Source: Bacteroidales bacterium (GTDB lineage: Bacteria; Bacteroidota; Bacteroidia; Bacteroidales; F082). Taken from it: 64,000 nucleotides of DNA. Below the pieces are notes generated by a model, which did not search any database, was not told the DNA's origin, and was given only the letters and a program-made list of their open reading frames with translations. Made by a program: the position numbers and the translations under genes. The stretch is taken from positions 62,001-126,000 of the forward strand of contig JAEEON010000075.1 of NCBI GenBank assembly GCA_016284305.1. Reading direction: 5' to 3'. Shown here in pieces: positions 1 through 9,600 of the stretch. Position 1 is the first letter of the stretch; each line of letters opens with the position of its first letter.

Positions 1-555
1 GACAATATAAGCCAACTTCTCCCTGGAAATCCGTTTCTTGTCGACAATGGGACGCATGGTGTTACCCACCACCAAGGTGTTGGAATAGTCGTCAAAGAAG
101 ATGCACAAGTCCATCAAAAAAGTCATCAGCTGCCCCGAGCGAGGGCCTCTGACAAACCGCGAAAGCCAGTTGACCACACCCTGCATTCCCCCATTGACAG
201 TGATGATTCGAACCATGCCACCAATGGCCATCGTGAACACAACGATAAGGATGTGCTCATCGTCGAAAAGCGAGCCTACGATGAAGGTGTCCACCGTCCG
301 CAACACTCCCGAGCCCAAGGCCAAGGCAGGGCTTTGTCCAGAAAAAAGTGCCATGATGAAAGTCCCCGTCAAAACACCTACAAAAAGTGAGGAGATCACC
401 TCTTTTATTAATAAGGCCATCAGGATGGCCACCAAGGGTGGCAGTATCGACATCCACATGGGCATGGGACCTGAAATGGGGCCAAGGAAAGAAAGCACCG
501 CAATGGCTATCACGATGACGGCAAATACGATGATCAGGACAGTTTTCTTTTTCAT
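1..555 (-). CDS. NhaC-family Na+/H+ antiporter, N-terminal part (cut by window edge)
   Basis: The reading frame opens at an ATG at 555 and runs open for 185 codons to the window edge, so the C-terminal part is missing. The protein is strongly hydrophobic: an N-terminal membrane segment, then PLVAILMALLIKEV and further helices. The segment FFDDYSNTLVVGN near residue 160 matches the conserved FDDY-NTL-VG stretch of NhaC-like antiporters, inner-membrane proteins that exchange Na+ for H+. A TAnnTTTG box lies 17 bp upstream, divergent from the next gene's box. Family assignment is good; ion specificity cannot be read from this part. Confidence 0.82.
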   Translation of the reverse strand, partial: MKKKTVLIIVFAVIVIAIAVLSFLGPISGPMPMWMSILPPLVAILMALLIKEVISSLFVGVLTGTFIMALFSGQSPALALGSGVLRTVDTFIVGSLFDDEHILIVVFTMAIGGMVRIITVNGGMQGVVNWLSRFVRGPRSGQLMTFLMDLCIFFDDYSNTLVVGNTMRPIVDKKRISREKLAYIV

Positions 556-571
556 TTCAAAAAATAATTTC

Positions 572-579
572 CAAAAATA
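572..579 (-). promoter_or_regulatory. -7 box TATTTTTG for the antiporter gene
   Basis: Reads TATTTTTG on the minus strand, matching the Bacteroidota -7 consensus TAnnTTTG, 17 bp before the ATG at 555. It is back to back with the plus-strand box at 593. Confidence 0.55.
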
Positions 580-592
580 CAGGTTTTGGCTT

Positions 593-600
593 TATCTTTG
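593..600 (+). promoter_or_regulatory. -7 box TATCTTTG for the lipoprotein gene at 642
   Basis: Exact TAnnTTTG match, giving a leader of roughly 35 nt before the ATG at 642. Confidence 0.6.
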
Positions 601-641
601 CAACATTATTATTCTTTGTTACCATAAAAAAGAGAAAAATC

Positions 642-1178
642 ATGAAAAGAACACTCGTATTGTTAATGTGCTGCCTCGCCATGGCTTTCGCATCATGCCA
701 CAAAGATCCGCAACCAACGCCTGAAAACGAACCCGCCAACAAACGTTTCATTGGCTTCTATGAAGGCAATATCTATCTGAATGGCACTGCTAACGCTCCA
801 CAACTCGCACAATTCAACATGCCTGACGGTTTTCCCATCGACAGCATGATGTTCCATTTGACAGCTGACATTACTGCAGGAGATAATGACGAGACCGCCA
901 ACGTCTTGTTCACCATCATCAGTGAACCCGAGAACCAGTCGTATGAGACCACTGGGACGGTCAGCGGCAACACCATCAGCTTTGGGGACCTCAGCTACCA
1001 TTATGTGGAAGGGCCAAGCACGTTTGACGTCACGCTGACGTTGACCGGCAACCTCAACAGCAACACCTTGACCCTCACGGGACCAGCGACAGGCACTGGA
1101 AAAGTAAACATTGAAGGATTCCCCGTCTCCTTGGACCTCACGGTGGAGGCCAATGTGGACGGCAGTATCATAAAATAA
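642..1178 (+). CDS. Uncharacterised lipoprotein
   Basis: 178 residues. A signal peptide ends in the lipobox FASC with Cys19 as the predicted lipidated residue, followed by a short Pro-rich linker (PQPTPENEP). The rest is rich in Thr, Asn, Gly and hydrophobic residues in alternating patterns, as in beta-sandwich proteins. The stretch from about 110 to 178 consists of repeated Thr/Leu strands. I recognise no family. It has its own promoter box at 593 and a bidirectional hairpin terminator just after it, so it is probably monocistronic. Confidence 0.75.
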   Translation: MKRTLVLLMCCLAMAFASCHKDPQPTPENEPANKRFIGFYEGNIYLNGTANAPQLAQFNMPDGFPIDSMMFHLTADITAGDNDETANVLFTIISEPENQSYETTGTVSGNTISFGDLSYHYVEGPSTFDVTLTLTGNLNSNTLTLTGPATGTGKVNIEGFPVSLDLTVEANVDGSIIK

Positions 1179-1199
1179 CCAGACTTTGCCATGGATAAT

Positions 1200-1231
1200 A
1201 AAAAAACGGACCTCGATGAGGTCCGTTTTTT
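1200..1231. terminator. Bidirectional intrinsic terminator
   Basis: Perfect 8-bp stem CGGACCTC/GAGGTCCG (1207-1214 with 1218-1225) with a GAT loop, flanked by an A-run on the left and a T-run on the right. It can end both the lipoprotein transcript (+) and the tRNA transcript (-), which converge here. Confidence 0.85.
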
Positions 1232-1233
1232 AG

Positions 1234-1305
<72 letters not shown>

Positions 1306-1319
1306 TCAAATTTCGACTG

Positions 1320-1327
1320 CAAAATTA
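1320..1327 (-). promoter_or_regulatory. -7 box TAATTTTG for the initiator tRNA
   Basis: TAATTTTG on the minus strand, about 15 bp before the mature tRNA 5' end, divergent from the era box. Confidence 0.55.
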
Positions 1328-1339
1328 AACATTATTTTA

Positions 1340-1347
1340 TATCTTTG
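1340..1347 (+). promoter_or_regulatory. -7 box TATCTTTG for era
   Basis: Exact TAnnTTTG match 28 bp upstream of the era ATG at 1375. Confidence 0.6.
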
Positions 1348-1374
1348 CAAGCGTTTTAAAGAAAAATTTTTCAG

Positions 1375-2256
1375 ATGACACATAAAGCAGGCTATGTCAA
1401 CATTATAGGGAGACCCAACGTTGGGAAATCCACCCTTATGAACCAGTTAGTAGGCGAGAAAATCTCCATCATCACCTCCAAAGCACAGACCACAAGACAC
1501 CGCATCTTGGGCATCGTCAATGGTGATGACTTCCAAATGGTGTTTTCCGACACCCCAGGCATCATCAAGGATCCGGCTTACAAGATGCACGAGATCATGA
1601 ACCAGTTCGTCAACGTCGCACTTATCGACGCTGACTTGATCCTCTTCGTCGTTGACATCACCGACAAAAAAATCGAGGAAAACACCGTCGAAAAACTGAA
1701 AGCCACCGACATACCCGTGTTTGTGCTCATCAACAAGATCGACCTTGCCGACCAAAAAGGCGTGGAAGATGCCGTGGCCTTCTGGGAAAAGGAACTGCCC
1801 AATGCCACCGTATTCCCCATTTTAGCACAGCATAACGCCAATATCCAACACGTGTTCGAGCAAATTCTCACCAAGCTTCCCGAGTGCCCGCCCTATTTCC
1901 CTAAAGATGAGTTGACGGACAAATCGATGCGTTTCTTTGTCACCGAGATTATCCGTGAGAAAATCTTACTCAACTACCAACAAGAGATCCCCTACTCCGT
2001 CCAAGTGGAAGTGGAATCGTATGAAGAGACCGGCAAGCACATCCATATCCGCTCTGTCATTTACGTGGCACGTGAGTCTCAAAAGGCCATCATCATTGGC
2101 AAAGGAGGCTCCGCCATCAAAAAACTCGGCATGCAGGCAAGAGCAGACATCGAAGAGTTCACCGGCAAGAAAATCTTCCTGGAACTCTTTGTAAAAGTCG
2201 ATAAGGACTGGCGCGACAACGAGGTCGAGCTGAAAAGGTTCGGGTATGAAGCTTAG
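1375..2256 (+). CDS. era: GTPase Era
   Basis: 293 residues, normal for Era, the GTPase that assists 16S rRNA maturation and 30S assembly. The P-loop GRPNVGKS lies at residues 12-19, the G3 motif DTPG at 59-62 and the G4 motif NKID near 123. The C-terminal third is the KH RNA-binding domain with IIIGKGGSAIKKLG. It sits directly upstream of a second ribosome-assembly GTPase, der, but each gene has its own -7 box. The stop codon is followed at once by imperfect GAGAGGT heptads. Confidence 0.97.
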   Translation: MTHKAGYVNIIGRPNVGKSTLMNQLVGEKISIITSKAQTTRHRILGIVNGDDFQMVFSDTPGIIKDPAYKMHEIMNQFVNVALIDADLILFVVDITDKKIEENTVEKLKATDIPVFVLINKIDLADQKGVEDAVAFWEKELPNATVFPILAQHNANIQHVFEQILTKLPECPPYFPKDELTDKSMRFFVTEIIREKILLNYQQEIPYSVQVEVESYEETGKHIHIRSVIYVARESQKAIIIGKGGSAIKKLGMQARADIEEFTGKKIFLELFVKVDKDWRDNEVELKRFGYEA

Positions 2257-2276
2257 GGAGGTGAGAGGTGAAAGGT
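2257..2276 (+). repeat. Three imperfect GAGAGGT heptads after the era stop
   Basis: GGGAGGT, GAGAGGT and GAAAGGT in tandem, starting at the base after the TAG stop of era. The same heptad occurs three times inside the GH20 gene at 15432. Reading TGA once per 7 nt, it gives stops in several frames on the plus strand. Confidence 0.6.
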
Positions 2277-2285
2277 ATTATTTTG

Positions 2286-2293
2286 TAATTTTG
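2286..2293 (+). promoter_or_regulatory. -7 box TAATTTTG for der
   Basis: Exact TAnnTTTG match 23 bp before the der ATG at 2316. Confidence 0.55.
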
Positions 2294-2315
2294 CGCCTAC
2301 AATAAAAGGAAAGAC

Positions 2316-3623
2316 ATGTCAAACATCGTAGCTATCGTAGGAAGGCCCAATGTGGGCAAATCGACCCTGTTCAACCGTCTGCTGAAACAGCGCCAAGCCA
2401 TCGTGGAAGAGACCAGCGGTGTGACCCGTGATCGCCATTATGGCAAAAGCGACTGGAACGGAAAAGAGTTTACCGTCATTGACACCGGGGGTTATGTAAT
2501 TGGATCGGATGACATCTTCGAGGAGGAAATCCGCAAGCAAGTAGAGCTCGCCATCGATGAGGCAGACATCATCGTGTTCGTCGTTGATGGACGCACCGGC
2601 CTTCACGTCCTTGACGAAGACGTCGCCGTCACCCTGCGCCAACAGAAGAAACCCGTATTGCTCGCGGTCAACAAAATCGATGAACCCAACAAAGAAAATG
2701 AGACGGCCGAGTTCTACGCTTTAGGCCTGGGCGATCCATACGGCATCTCAGCCATGACCGGCTCGGGTACCGGCGAACTCCTCGACAAGATCTGCGAGAT
2801 GCTGCCAAGCGATACCACCGACTTCGACACCACACTGCCGAGGTTCACCGTAGTGGGACGACCCAACGTTGGCAAGTCGTCGCTCATCAATGCCTTCCTC
2901 GGAACCGACAGGCATATCGTCACCGATATCGCCGGCACCACCCGCGACACCAACGACACCCGCTACAACGCTTTCGGCATGGACTTCATGCTCGTTGACA
3001 CCGCTGGACTGCGCAAAAAAAGCAAGGTGTATGAGGACATCGAGTTCTACTCCGTCATGCGCTCCATCCGCGCCATCGAAAACTGCGACGTAGCCATCCT
3101 GATGATCGACGCCCAAAATGGCTTCGAAGCTCAAGACATGAACATCCTCCGTCTCATCGAGAAGAACCGCAAAGGCCTCGTCGTCGTCGTCAACAAATGG
3201 GACCTCATCGAGAAAGACTCCAATACCCACATCGCTTTCGAGCGTGAAATCCGAGCCAAGACCGCCCCGTTTACCGACTACCCAATCATCTTCACTTCTG
3301 CCATCAACAAACAACGCATCTTCAAGGTGCTCGAGACCGCCCATCAAGTATATGAGAACCGCGAACGCCGCATCCCGGTGCGCGAACTGAACGACGTGAT
3401 GCTCGAGGTTATCGGCTCTGTGCCACCCCCGACAGCCTCCCGTGGCCGCTACATCCGCATCAAATACATCACCCAACTGAAAAGCGTGTTCCCTCAGTTC
3501 ATCTTCTTCTGCAACCTGCCCAAGGACGTAAAAGAATCCTACGAACGCTTCCTGGAGAATAAGATCCGTGAAAACTGGAACTTCAACGGAGTGCCGATAC
3601 AGTTGATCTTTAAAGAGAAGTGA
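2316..3623 (+). CDS. der: Ribosome biogenesis GTPase Der (EngA)
   Basis: 435 residues with the diagnostic tandem of two GTPase domains. The first has GRPNVGKS at residues 9-16 and DTGG in its switch region; the second has GRPNVGKSS near residue 180, DTAG and NKWD. A KH-like C-terminal domain follows. Der acts in 50S subunit assembly. It follows era with 59 bp between, and is followed by a heptad-repeat hairpin that leads directly into the S4-domain gene. Confidence 0.97.
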   Translation: MSNIVAIVGRPNVGKSTLFNRLLKQRQAIVEETSGVTRDRHYGKSDWNGKEFTVIDTGGYVIGSDDIFEEEIRKQVELAIDEADIIVFVVDGRTGLHVLDEDVAVTLRQQKKPVLLAVNKIDEPNKENETAEFYALGLGDPYGISAMTGSGTGELLDKICEMLPSDTTDFDTTLPRFTVVGRPNVGKSSLINAFLGTDRHIVTDIAGTTRDTNDTRYNAFGMDFMLVDTAGLRKKSKVYEDIEFYSVMRSIRAIENCDVAILMIDAQNGFEAQDMNILRLIEKNRKGLVVVVNKWDLIEKDSNTHIAFEREIRAKTAPFTDYPIIFTSAINKQRIFKVLETAHQVYENRERRIPVRELNDVMLEVIGSVPPPTASRGRYIRIKYITQLKSVFPQFIFFCNLPKDVKESYERFLENKIRENWNFNGVPIQLIFKEK

Positions 3624-3635
3624 TTTATAATTAAT

Positions 3636-3717
3636 AATTTAGAATTTAGAGAGAGACGGTCAATCTCTAAATTCTGAATTCCAAATTCTAAATTCTAAAT
3701 TCTAAATTCTAAATTCA
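3636..3717. repeat. AATTTAG/CTAAATT heptad tract, imperfect hairpin
   Basis: The left arm has two AATTTAG units; the right arm has about six CTAAATT-type units, one degenerate. The arms pair over about 17 bp with one mismatch around an 11-nt loop. The tract begins 12 nt after the der stop and ends at the base before the ATG at 3718, so it is both the der 3' end and the whole leader of the next gene. Both strands read a stop triplet (TAG or TAA) in each heptad. Confidence 0.75.
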
Positions 3718-4101
3718 ATGGAAGAACAAGGGGTAAGACTCGACAAGTGGCTATGGGCGGCAAGGCTGTTCAAGACACGAGCCATTGCTACTGACGCCAT
3801 CAAAGGAGGCAAAGTCAAGATCAATGATGCAGCCGTAAAACCCTCCCGTGAGGTCAAGGAAGGCGAAGTCATCCAAGTGCAGATCGAGCAACTGCACAAA
3901 GTGGTCCAAGTGAAAACCGTCATAAAGAACCGTGTCTCAGCCAAACAAGTGCCAGAGGTCTATACCGACTTGACACCAAAAGAGGAATACGAACGCATTG
4001 AGTTCATGCACGCTTACAAGAGCGAGTATCGCGACCGCGGTGCAGGACGTCCCACTAAGAAAGAACGCCGTCTCATCGAAAAGATGAAAGACGACCTTTG
4101 A
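3718..4101 (+). CDS. hslR: S4-domain RNA-binding protein, Hsp15/HslR-like
   Basis: 127 residues, close to the 133 of E. coli Hsp15. The N-terminal S4 domain (about residues 5-65) reads VRLDKWLWAARLFKTRA, typical of the family, followed by a basic C-terminal tail (RPTKKERRLIEKMK). Hsp15 proteins bind free 50S subunits carrying nascent chains and take part in ribosome recycling. The ATG directly abuts the heptad repeat and no Shine-Dalgarno site is visible. Its stop codon (4099-4101) abuts the stop of the convergent gene with no spacer. Confidence 0.88.
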   Translation: MEEQGVRLDKWLWAARLFKTRAIATDAIKGGKVKINDAAVKPSREVKEGEVIQVQIEQLHKVVQVKTVIKNRVSAKQVPEVYTDLTPKEEYERIEFMHAYKSEYRDRGAGRPTKKERRLIEKMKDDL

Positions 4102-4524
4102 TCATTCACCATAGTCTTTGACACCGAGCACGTAGCCTTGCTCATCATAAGTGGTCCACTTGCCCGTCTGACTGCCATTCTTATAATAACCTTCCTTAAA
4201 GACATTTCCGTTCTCATAGTAGATCGTCGCCTTGCCGACACGGATGCCATTCTCAAACACGCCCTCGCTCTGCACCTTGCCATCCGGGAAGAAAGCCTTC
4301 CACTCTCCCTCTCGTTTCTCCCCAATCATGTCTCCCTCCATCTTCACTACACCCGTCTCATAATACTCGATCTCGTGCTTGCACTCTCCTTTCTTGTCAT
4401 ACAGACGGACCTTCGCCTTCGCACCATCATCATAGGTCTCAACGACTTCCTCTTTCAAAGGAGTGTTGCAAGCAAAAAGCAATAATAACAACATTGGAAA
4501 AAATCCAAAAATCAACTTTTTCAT
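4102..4524 (-). CDS. Lipoprotein with MORN/YwqK-like repeats
   Basis: 140 residues. Signal peptide with lipobox and Cys19 (LLLFAC). From about residue 40 there are repeats of the form G-x-W-x-x-(F/Y)-x-x-(D/E)-G-K (GEWKAFFPDGKVQSEG, GKATIYYENGNVFKEG, GKWTTYDEQGYV), the MORN-2/YwqK repeat. Databases often name such proteins 'YwqK family antitoxin', but no toxin gene is beside it and it is exported, so a surface-anchored beta-repeat protein is more likely. It is the last gene of the minus-strand run starting at the TonB receptor, 10 bp after dihydroorotase. Confidence 0.78.
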   Translation of the reverse strand: MKKLIFGFFPMLLLLLFACNTPLKEEVVETYDDGAKAKVRLYDKKGECKHEIEYYETGVVKMEGDMIGEKREGEWKAFFPDGKVQSEGVFENGIRVGKATIYYENGNVFKEGYYKNGSQTGKWTTYDEQGYVLGVKDYGE

Positions 4525-4534
4525 AATTATTCAA

Positions 4535-5887
4535 TTATCGATTAAAAACCATTTTCTGTCCTCTGTACTCCTCATGGAAAACCCCATTCTCATAGACCAG
4601 ATTCCCATTCACAAACGTATGGGTCACTAAAGAATGCATCGTCATACCGCTGTAGGGCGACCATCCACATTTGGAATATTCCGTTTCATCAGAGACGACA
4701 TGTACTGTATTCAGGTCAACCAAAGCTAAATCGGCATGATAGCCTTCACGGAGGAAGCCTCGCCGATCCACTTGATAGAGCATTGCCGGATTGTGACACA
4801 TCAGCTGCACCAACAATGGCATATCAATCCAACCATTACGCATCAATTCAACCATGACATCCAACGAATGCTGAATGGAGGGAAAGCCCGACTTGCTGGT
4901 GAAATAGTTATCCGTAAGTTTCTCCTCGAGCAAATGTGGGGCATGATCAGTACCGATGGTGTCAATCACCCCATCACGCAAGGCTTGAAGAAGAGCTTGA
5001 CGATCCCTGCTCGACTTGATGGCCGGATTGCATTTGATAGCAAAACCTTTCTCGGCATAACCTTGATCGTCGAACCATAGGTAATGCGGACAGGTTTCAG
5101 CAGTTATCTTCTTGTCTTTCAGAGCGATATTATTTCTAAACAAGGCCAACTCAGCTTTTGTTGAAATATGTAGCACATGCAGTCGTGCTCCAAATTTCTC
5201 CGCCATGTCAATGGCCTTTGCCGTAGAGCGATAGCACGCCTCGCTGCTACGCACAAAAGGATGGATGCCCGCATCGGGGATCTCCTCTCCCTTATCCACG
5301 AGGTCTTTAAAACGAACCGTATTGGCGTGGATGATGTTCTCATCCTCACAATGGACGGCGACGAGGCAGGGCGACTCCTTGAACAGGCGCACCAGCACTT
5401 CGTTCTGGTCCACCAACATGTTGCCGGTACTGGAACCCATGAAGAGCTTGATGCCACACACCGTTTTCGGGTCGGTTTTGACCACCTCGGAAAGGTTGTC
5501 GTTTGTGGCACCCAGATAAAAGGAATAGTTGGCTAGTGACTTCTCGGCGGCAAGGTCGAATTTCTGTTGAAGCAATTCCAGGGTGGTGGTTTGCGGCATT
5601 GTGTTCGGCATATCCATGAAAGAGGTCACGCCACCAGCCACGGCGGCGCGGCTCTCCGTATGGATGTCGGCCTTCTGTGTCAGGCCTGGCTCGCGGAAAT
5701 GCACGTGTTCATCGATAATGCCAGGAATAAGGTATTTACCCCGGGCATCGATAACCGTGGCTGAGCAAGCTTCGAAAGACTCACCCGGTTTGACAATCTT
5801 GGCGATCTTTCCATCAGAAACAACGACACTTGCCACGAAGGTCTGGCCTTCGTTGACAAGTGTCGCATTTTCAATATAATAGTTCAT
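4535..5887 (-). CDS. pyrC: Dihydroorotase, class I
   Basis: Converts N-carbamoyl-aspartate to dihydroorotate in pyrimidine synthesis. 450 residues from the ATG at 5887. Metal ligands are visible: H61 and H63 (HVHFREPG), the Lys of GIKLFMGSS that becomes carboxylated, His of AVHCEDE, His of LHVLHIS and Asp of GTDHAPH. A longer frame could begin at 5926, but the ATG at 5887 overlaps the upstream gene's TGA by one base (TGATG), which indicates translational coupling and fits the family N-terminus. It lies in an operon with a glycosyltransferase. Confidence 0.95.
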   Translation of the reverse strand: MNYYIENATLVNEGQTFVASVVVSDGKIAKIVKPGESFEACSATVIDARGKYLIPGIIDEHVHFREPGLTQKADIHTESRAAVAGGVTSFMDMPNTMPQTTTLELLQQKFDLAAEKSLANYSFYLGATNDNLSEVVKTDPKTVCGIKLFMGSSTGNMLVDQNEVLVRLFKESPCLVAVHCEDENIIHANTVRFKDLVDKGEEIPDAGIHPFVRSSEACYRSTAKAIDMAEKFGARLHVLHISTKAELALFRNNIALKDKKITAETCPHYLWFDDQGYAEKGFAIKCNPAIKSSRDRQALLQALRDGVIDTIGTDHAPHLLEEKLTDNYFTSKSGFPSIQHSLDVMVELMRNGWIDMPLLVQLMCHNPAMLYQVDRRGFLREGYHADLALVDLNTVHVVSDETEYSKCGWSPYSGMTMHSLVTHTFVNGNLVYENGVFHEEYRGQKMVFNR

Positions 5888-6621
5888 CACTCCCTTGGTT
5901 TGATTTTTCCCAACATTCCCCTCCAACGCAAGTTGAGCACTCCGAAGACAGCCTCTCGGAAGATGCCTTTGCTCATCTTCGACTGTCCTTCGCGGCGGTC
6001 GGTAAAGATGATAGGCACCTCCTCAATTTTGAAGCCCAACTTCCAAGCAGTATATTTCATCTCGATTTGGAAGGCATAGCCCACAAACTTAATCCGGTCG
6101 AGATTGATGGTCTCAAGCACCTTTCGGGTATAGCATACGAAACCTGCCGTGGTGTCGCGGACTTTCATACGGGTTATGAAGCGCACATACGCCGAGGCAT
6201 AGTACGACATCAACACACGGCCCATGGGCCAGTTGACTACGTTGACCCCCGTTTTATAGCGAGAGCCGACCGACAAGTCTGCGCCTTGGGCACAGGCCTC
6301 ATGCAAACGAATCAAGTCGTCGGGATTATGCGAGAAATCAGCGTCCATCTCAAAGACATATTGATAATCGCGCTCCAACGCCCATTTGAAACCCGTGATG
6401 TAAGCCGTGCCCAAGCCCAACTTTCCAGGACGTTCCAGAAGGAAGAGACGATCGGCGAACTCGCCCATCATGCCTTTCACGATAGCTGCGGTACCATCGG
6501 GACTGTTGTCGTCGATGATCAGAAGGTCGAAAGCCATGGGTAGGTTAAAGACATATCGAATGATTTTCTCGATATTCTCTTTTTCCTTGTAGGTAGGGAT
6601 GATGACTAAGTTCTCTGACAT
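5887..6621 (-). CDS. Dolichol-phosphate-mannose-synthase-like glycosyltransferase (GT2)
   Basis: 244 residues, one GT-A domain without an obvious C-terminal membrane anchor, as in soluble DPM1-type enzymes. It has IIPTYKEKENIE at the start, DDNSPDGT at 37-44 and DADFSH with the metal-binding DxD at 93-95. These enzymes move mannose (or another sugar) from the nucleotide donor to a polyprenyl phosphate for glycan or protein glycosylation in the envelope. The stop overlaps the dihydroorotase start by one base; the DUF5689 lipoprotein ends 12 bp upstream. Confidence 0.9.
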   Translation of the reverse strand: MSENLVIIPTYKEKENIEKIIRYVFNLPMAFDLLIIDDNSPDGTAAIVKGMMGEFADRLFLLERPGKLGLGTAYITGFKWALERDYQYVFEMDADFSHNPDDLIRLHEACAQGADLSVGSRYKTGVNVVNWPMGRVLMSYYASAYVRFITRMKVRDTTAGFVCYTRKVLETINLDRIKFVGYAFQIEMKYTAWKLGFKIEEVPIIFTDRREGQSKMSKGIFREAVFGVLNLRWRGMLGKIKPRE

Positions 6622-6633
6622 AAAAGTTGTGTT

Positions 6634-9600
6634 TTATCGTCTTTCTTTAACAATGACATTCTTGATTTCCCAGGTAGCAGAAGCTCCGTCGGCACTGATG
6701 TACTTGAAAGCGATGCGAACATTGGAGCTTCTGAGATTCAGCGGGATGGACAGCTCGCCGGAACTGACAAACTGCCACTTCACAGTAGGATGGTTCACGC
6801 CGGTGATCTCCGCTTTAGGATATTGGACAGGATCATTACCCGGGCCGTAATCTCCAAGCACCCACACGGTGTAATAGCCTTCCTCCACACCCACGGTCAT
6901 GCTCTGCTCGGGACCTCTTGCATGGTCGAAGACCAACACGGGGTCAATGCTATTTGACAAGTCGAGTTCAGGGGAGATCAGCCAATCCTCGTTGGCGTAG
7001 GAGACGTTATCCGCGTAGCCTGACATCACAGCGCCATATCTATTATCCCAATGCCACTCCTGATCACCTTCGCTGGAGTAAGTGATGAACGAAGCATAAC
7101 TGCCTTCTGACAGAAGGGTTTCATTCAGATAGACCGTGCCGACTGGTGTCGGGGGTTCATTGCCCTCCAGCACAAAGTCGTCCTGAGTGCCATTGCTGTC
7201 GCGCAAGCCAGCCTGTCCGAAATAGGTACGCAGCTTGCCAAGCACCGTCAGACGGTGACCGAGGTTATCGGGGTTGTTCATCAAGTTAACCTGTTCGCGC
7301 AAGGGCGTTCCTGCTGGCAAGTTGACGAAAACACATTGTGAGATCTCGTTGCAATTCGGATCATCGGCGATCACCACGTTGGTGGCCAGATCGAAAGGTC
7401 TGCTCCAAGCGACATCCGAATTGGAACCCACCGTGGAATGATCGGGTTTCACGCAACCCACGATATAGCCTTGCACCCAAGCAACCACATCCTGACCTTG
7501 CAGACTGATGCCTGAAGCGACATTATACGGATCATCAGCCGTACCGCTACCTTCACCCTCGCCTGGTCCAGGAGGCGGGGTCGGGCCATCGCCGGCCTGT
7601 CCTTCCACGACAGAGATCTGCTTAATCTCGATGGTACGAGCAGCACTCGTAGTGGAAGTATATTTGATGGCCACAGTCACCGTCTGACCAAGGAAGTTGT
7701 CAAGGCTGGCTTCCAAATCATTGAAGTTCCAATCCTTATTGTTATTGACAAAGGTCACAGGCAACTCAACCCATTCAGCCGAAGAAGGCTCATCATTATA
7801 CTCATAGTTGGAGGACACTTGCAGGGTGATATCCTTGTCTGACGGTCCGGCATATTTGGCAGCATAGTTGGCAACCACCTTGGCATGTTCCACTCTCTCG
7901 ATCTTCACCGGAGAGGAAATCAGCCAGTCTTCATTGGCAAATGCACCGCCTGAGTATCCTGACATCTTGGCTGACGAGAAGTCAATCATCCAGGACTGGG
8001 AGCCTTCCACGTTTTTCGTGATATAAGTACCGAATTCCGTCTCGAAACTCTGAATGTAGGGCATGACTTGCACCTCACCACCAGGTCCTGGAGGCGGGGT
8101 CGGTCCGCCACCAGCTTGTCCTTCTTGAACAGTGATGTTCTTGATCTCAAAGGTACGGGAGCCATTGGACGTGGAGAGGAACTTGACTGCCACGGTCACC
8201 GTCTGGCCGATATAGTTATCCAAGCTGGCTTCCAGGTCGGTGAAGGTCCAAGTGTTGCCGGGAGAGTTGTTTTCAATGTTAGGCATCACCACGGTCCACT
8301 CCGCTGTGCCTGGGTCGCTATCCCATTCATAGTCAGTGGAGACCAACATCGTGACATCCTGGCTCATGGGTGCATTGTATTTGGCAGCATAGTTCAAGAC
8401 CACCTTCGCATGATCCACGCCTTCGATCTTCACCGGCGAGGAGATCAGCCAGTCTTCATTGTCATAGTCTGAGCCACCGGCACCGCCTTCATGGCCAGAG
8501 ATCCAAGCGGATTCGTATTTGATGGCCCACGACTGGGGACCCAACACGTCTTTGACAAGATAGGTGCCGAATTCCGAAGTGAACGATTGGCTATAAGGCA
8601 TGTTTTGCACCTCACCACCCGGGTTCGGACCAGGAGGCGGGGTCGGGCCCGTGCCTTCCTGGATGGCCATGCTTTGCACCTCGATCGTGCCCGCCTTCGT
8701 GTTATCGGAAAGGTATCTCACAGCCACCCTAACGGTATCTCCCACAAACTCGGAGAGATCCAAGGTGGTCTGCACAAAGGTAGTCCAATCGGAACCGGAA
8801 ACCCAGGAGGCAGGAATTTGTTTCCAAGTCGCGTCATTCGGATCACCCGACTCGTAGTCGGTGGAGACCTGAATGGTGACGTCGTTGTTGAGGTTGTTGA
8901 AATAACGGGCAATATAGGTCATCGTCAGCGAGACGCCGTTGGCCCCCACGAAACTCACCGGAGCCGAGATCAGCCAGTCTTCGTTTTCATAGTTGATGCT
9001 GTTCTCGTAGCCCGTCATCTTGGCAGTACTGTAGTCGATCACCCAAGACTGGGCGCCCTTCACATCCTCTGTGGTGTAGCTGCCGAAGTCGGAAGCAAAC
9101 GACTGGAAGTAGGGCAAGGTCTTCACGCTTCCATCACCACTTGGATGGTAGTTTTCAAACTCCAGTTCCCCAGCAGAACGAAGGCAGAGCTGCCAAGTTT
9201 GGTTATATACCGTGGCAATAGCCACCAAGTTGCCCGGGCCCTTGGGCAGCGAGTCATTGGCGAAGTTGGCATAGCTGCTGGTACGCACGATGACGCTGCT
9301 GGAAAGGTTGCTGGGATCGACCAAAGTACGGTTGCCGTAACCGGTAGGATCAGCGAAGGTGCCTTCGTCGGTGAACATCACGTTATTCAGCTTGACCAAA
9401 CCGCCCAGGTACTTGCCAGCAAGAACGTCAGCGATGGTAGCCTCGGCCGGCTCAATCGGCTTGTTATTGGCCAAGATGACGATATGGCCGTCCGCTTCAA
9501 AGTTGGAGAGTTGCGGAAGACCGTTGTACAAGGCATAGGTCACGTCTTTAAGATAGACCCGAATCGAGTCACCGATACGCACCCCGCTAGGGGCATTAAG

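Noticed and set aside
101..724. 207-codon plus-strand frame at the left edge
   Set aside because: It lies antisense to the NhaC gene and runs across two divergent promoters into the lipoprotein gene; the NhaC motif is on the other strand.
4102..4524. Toxin-antitoxin system suggested by the YwqK-type repeats
   Set aside because: The protein has a lipoprotein signal and no small partner gene is adjacent; the antitoxin name for this repeat family is not informative here.
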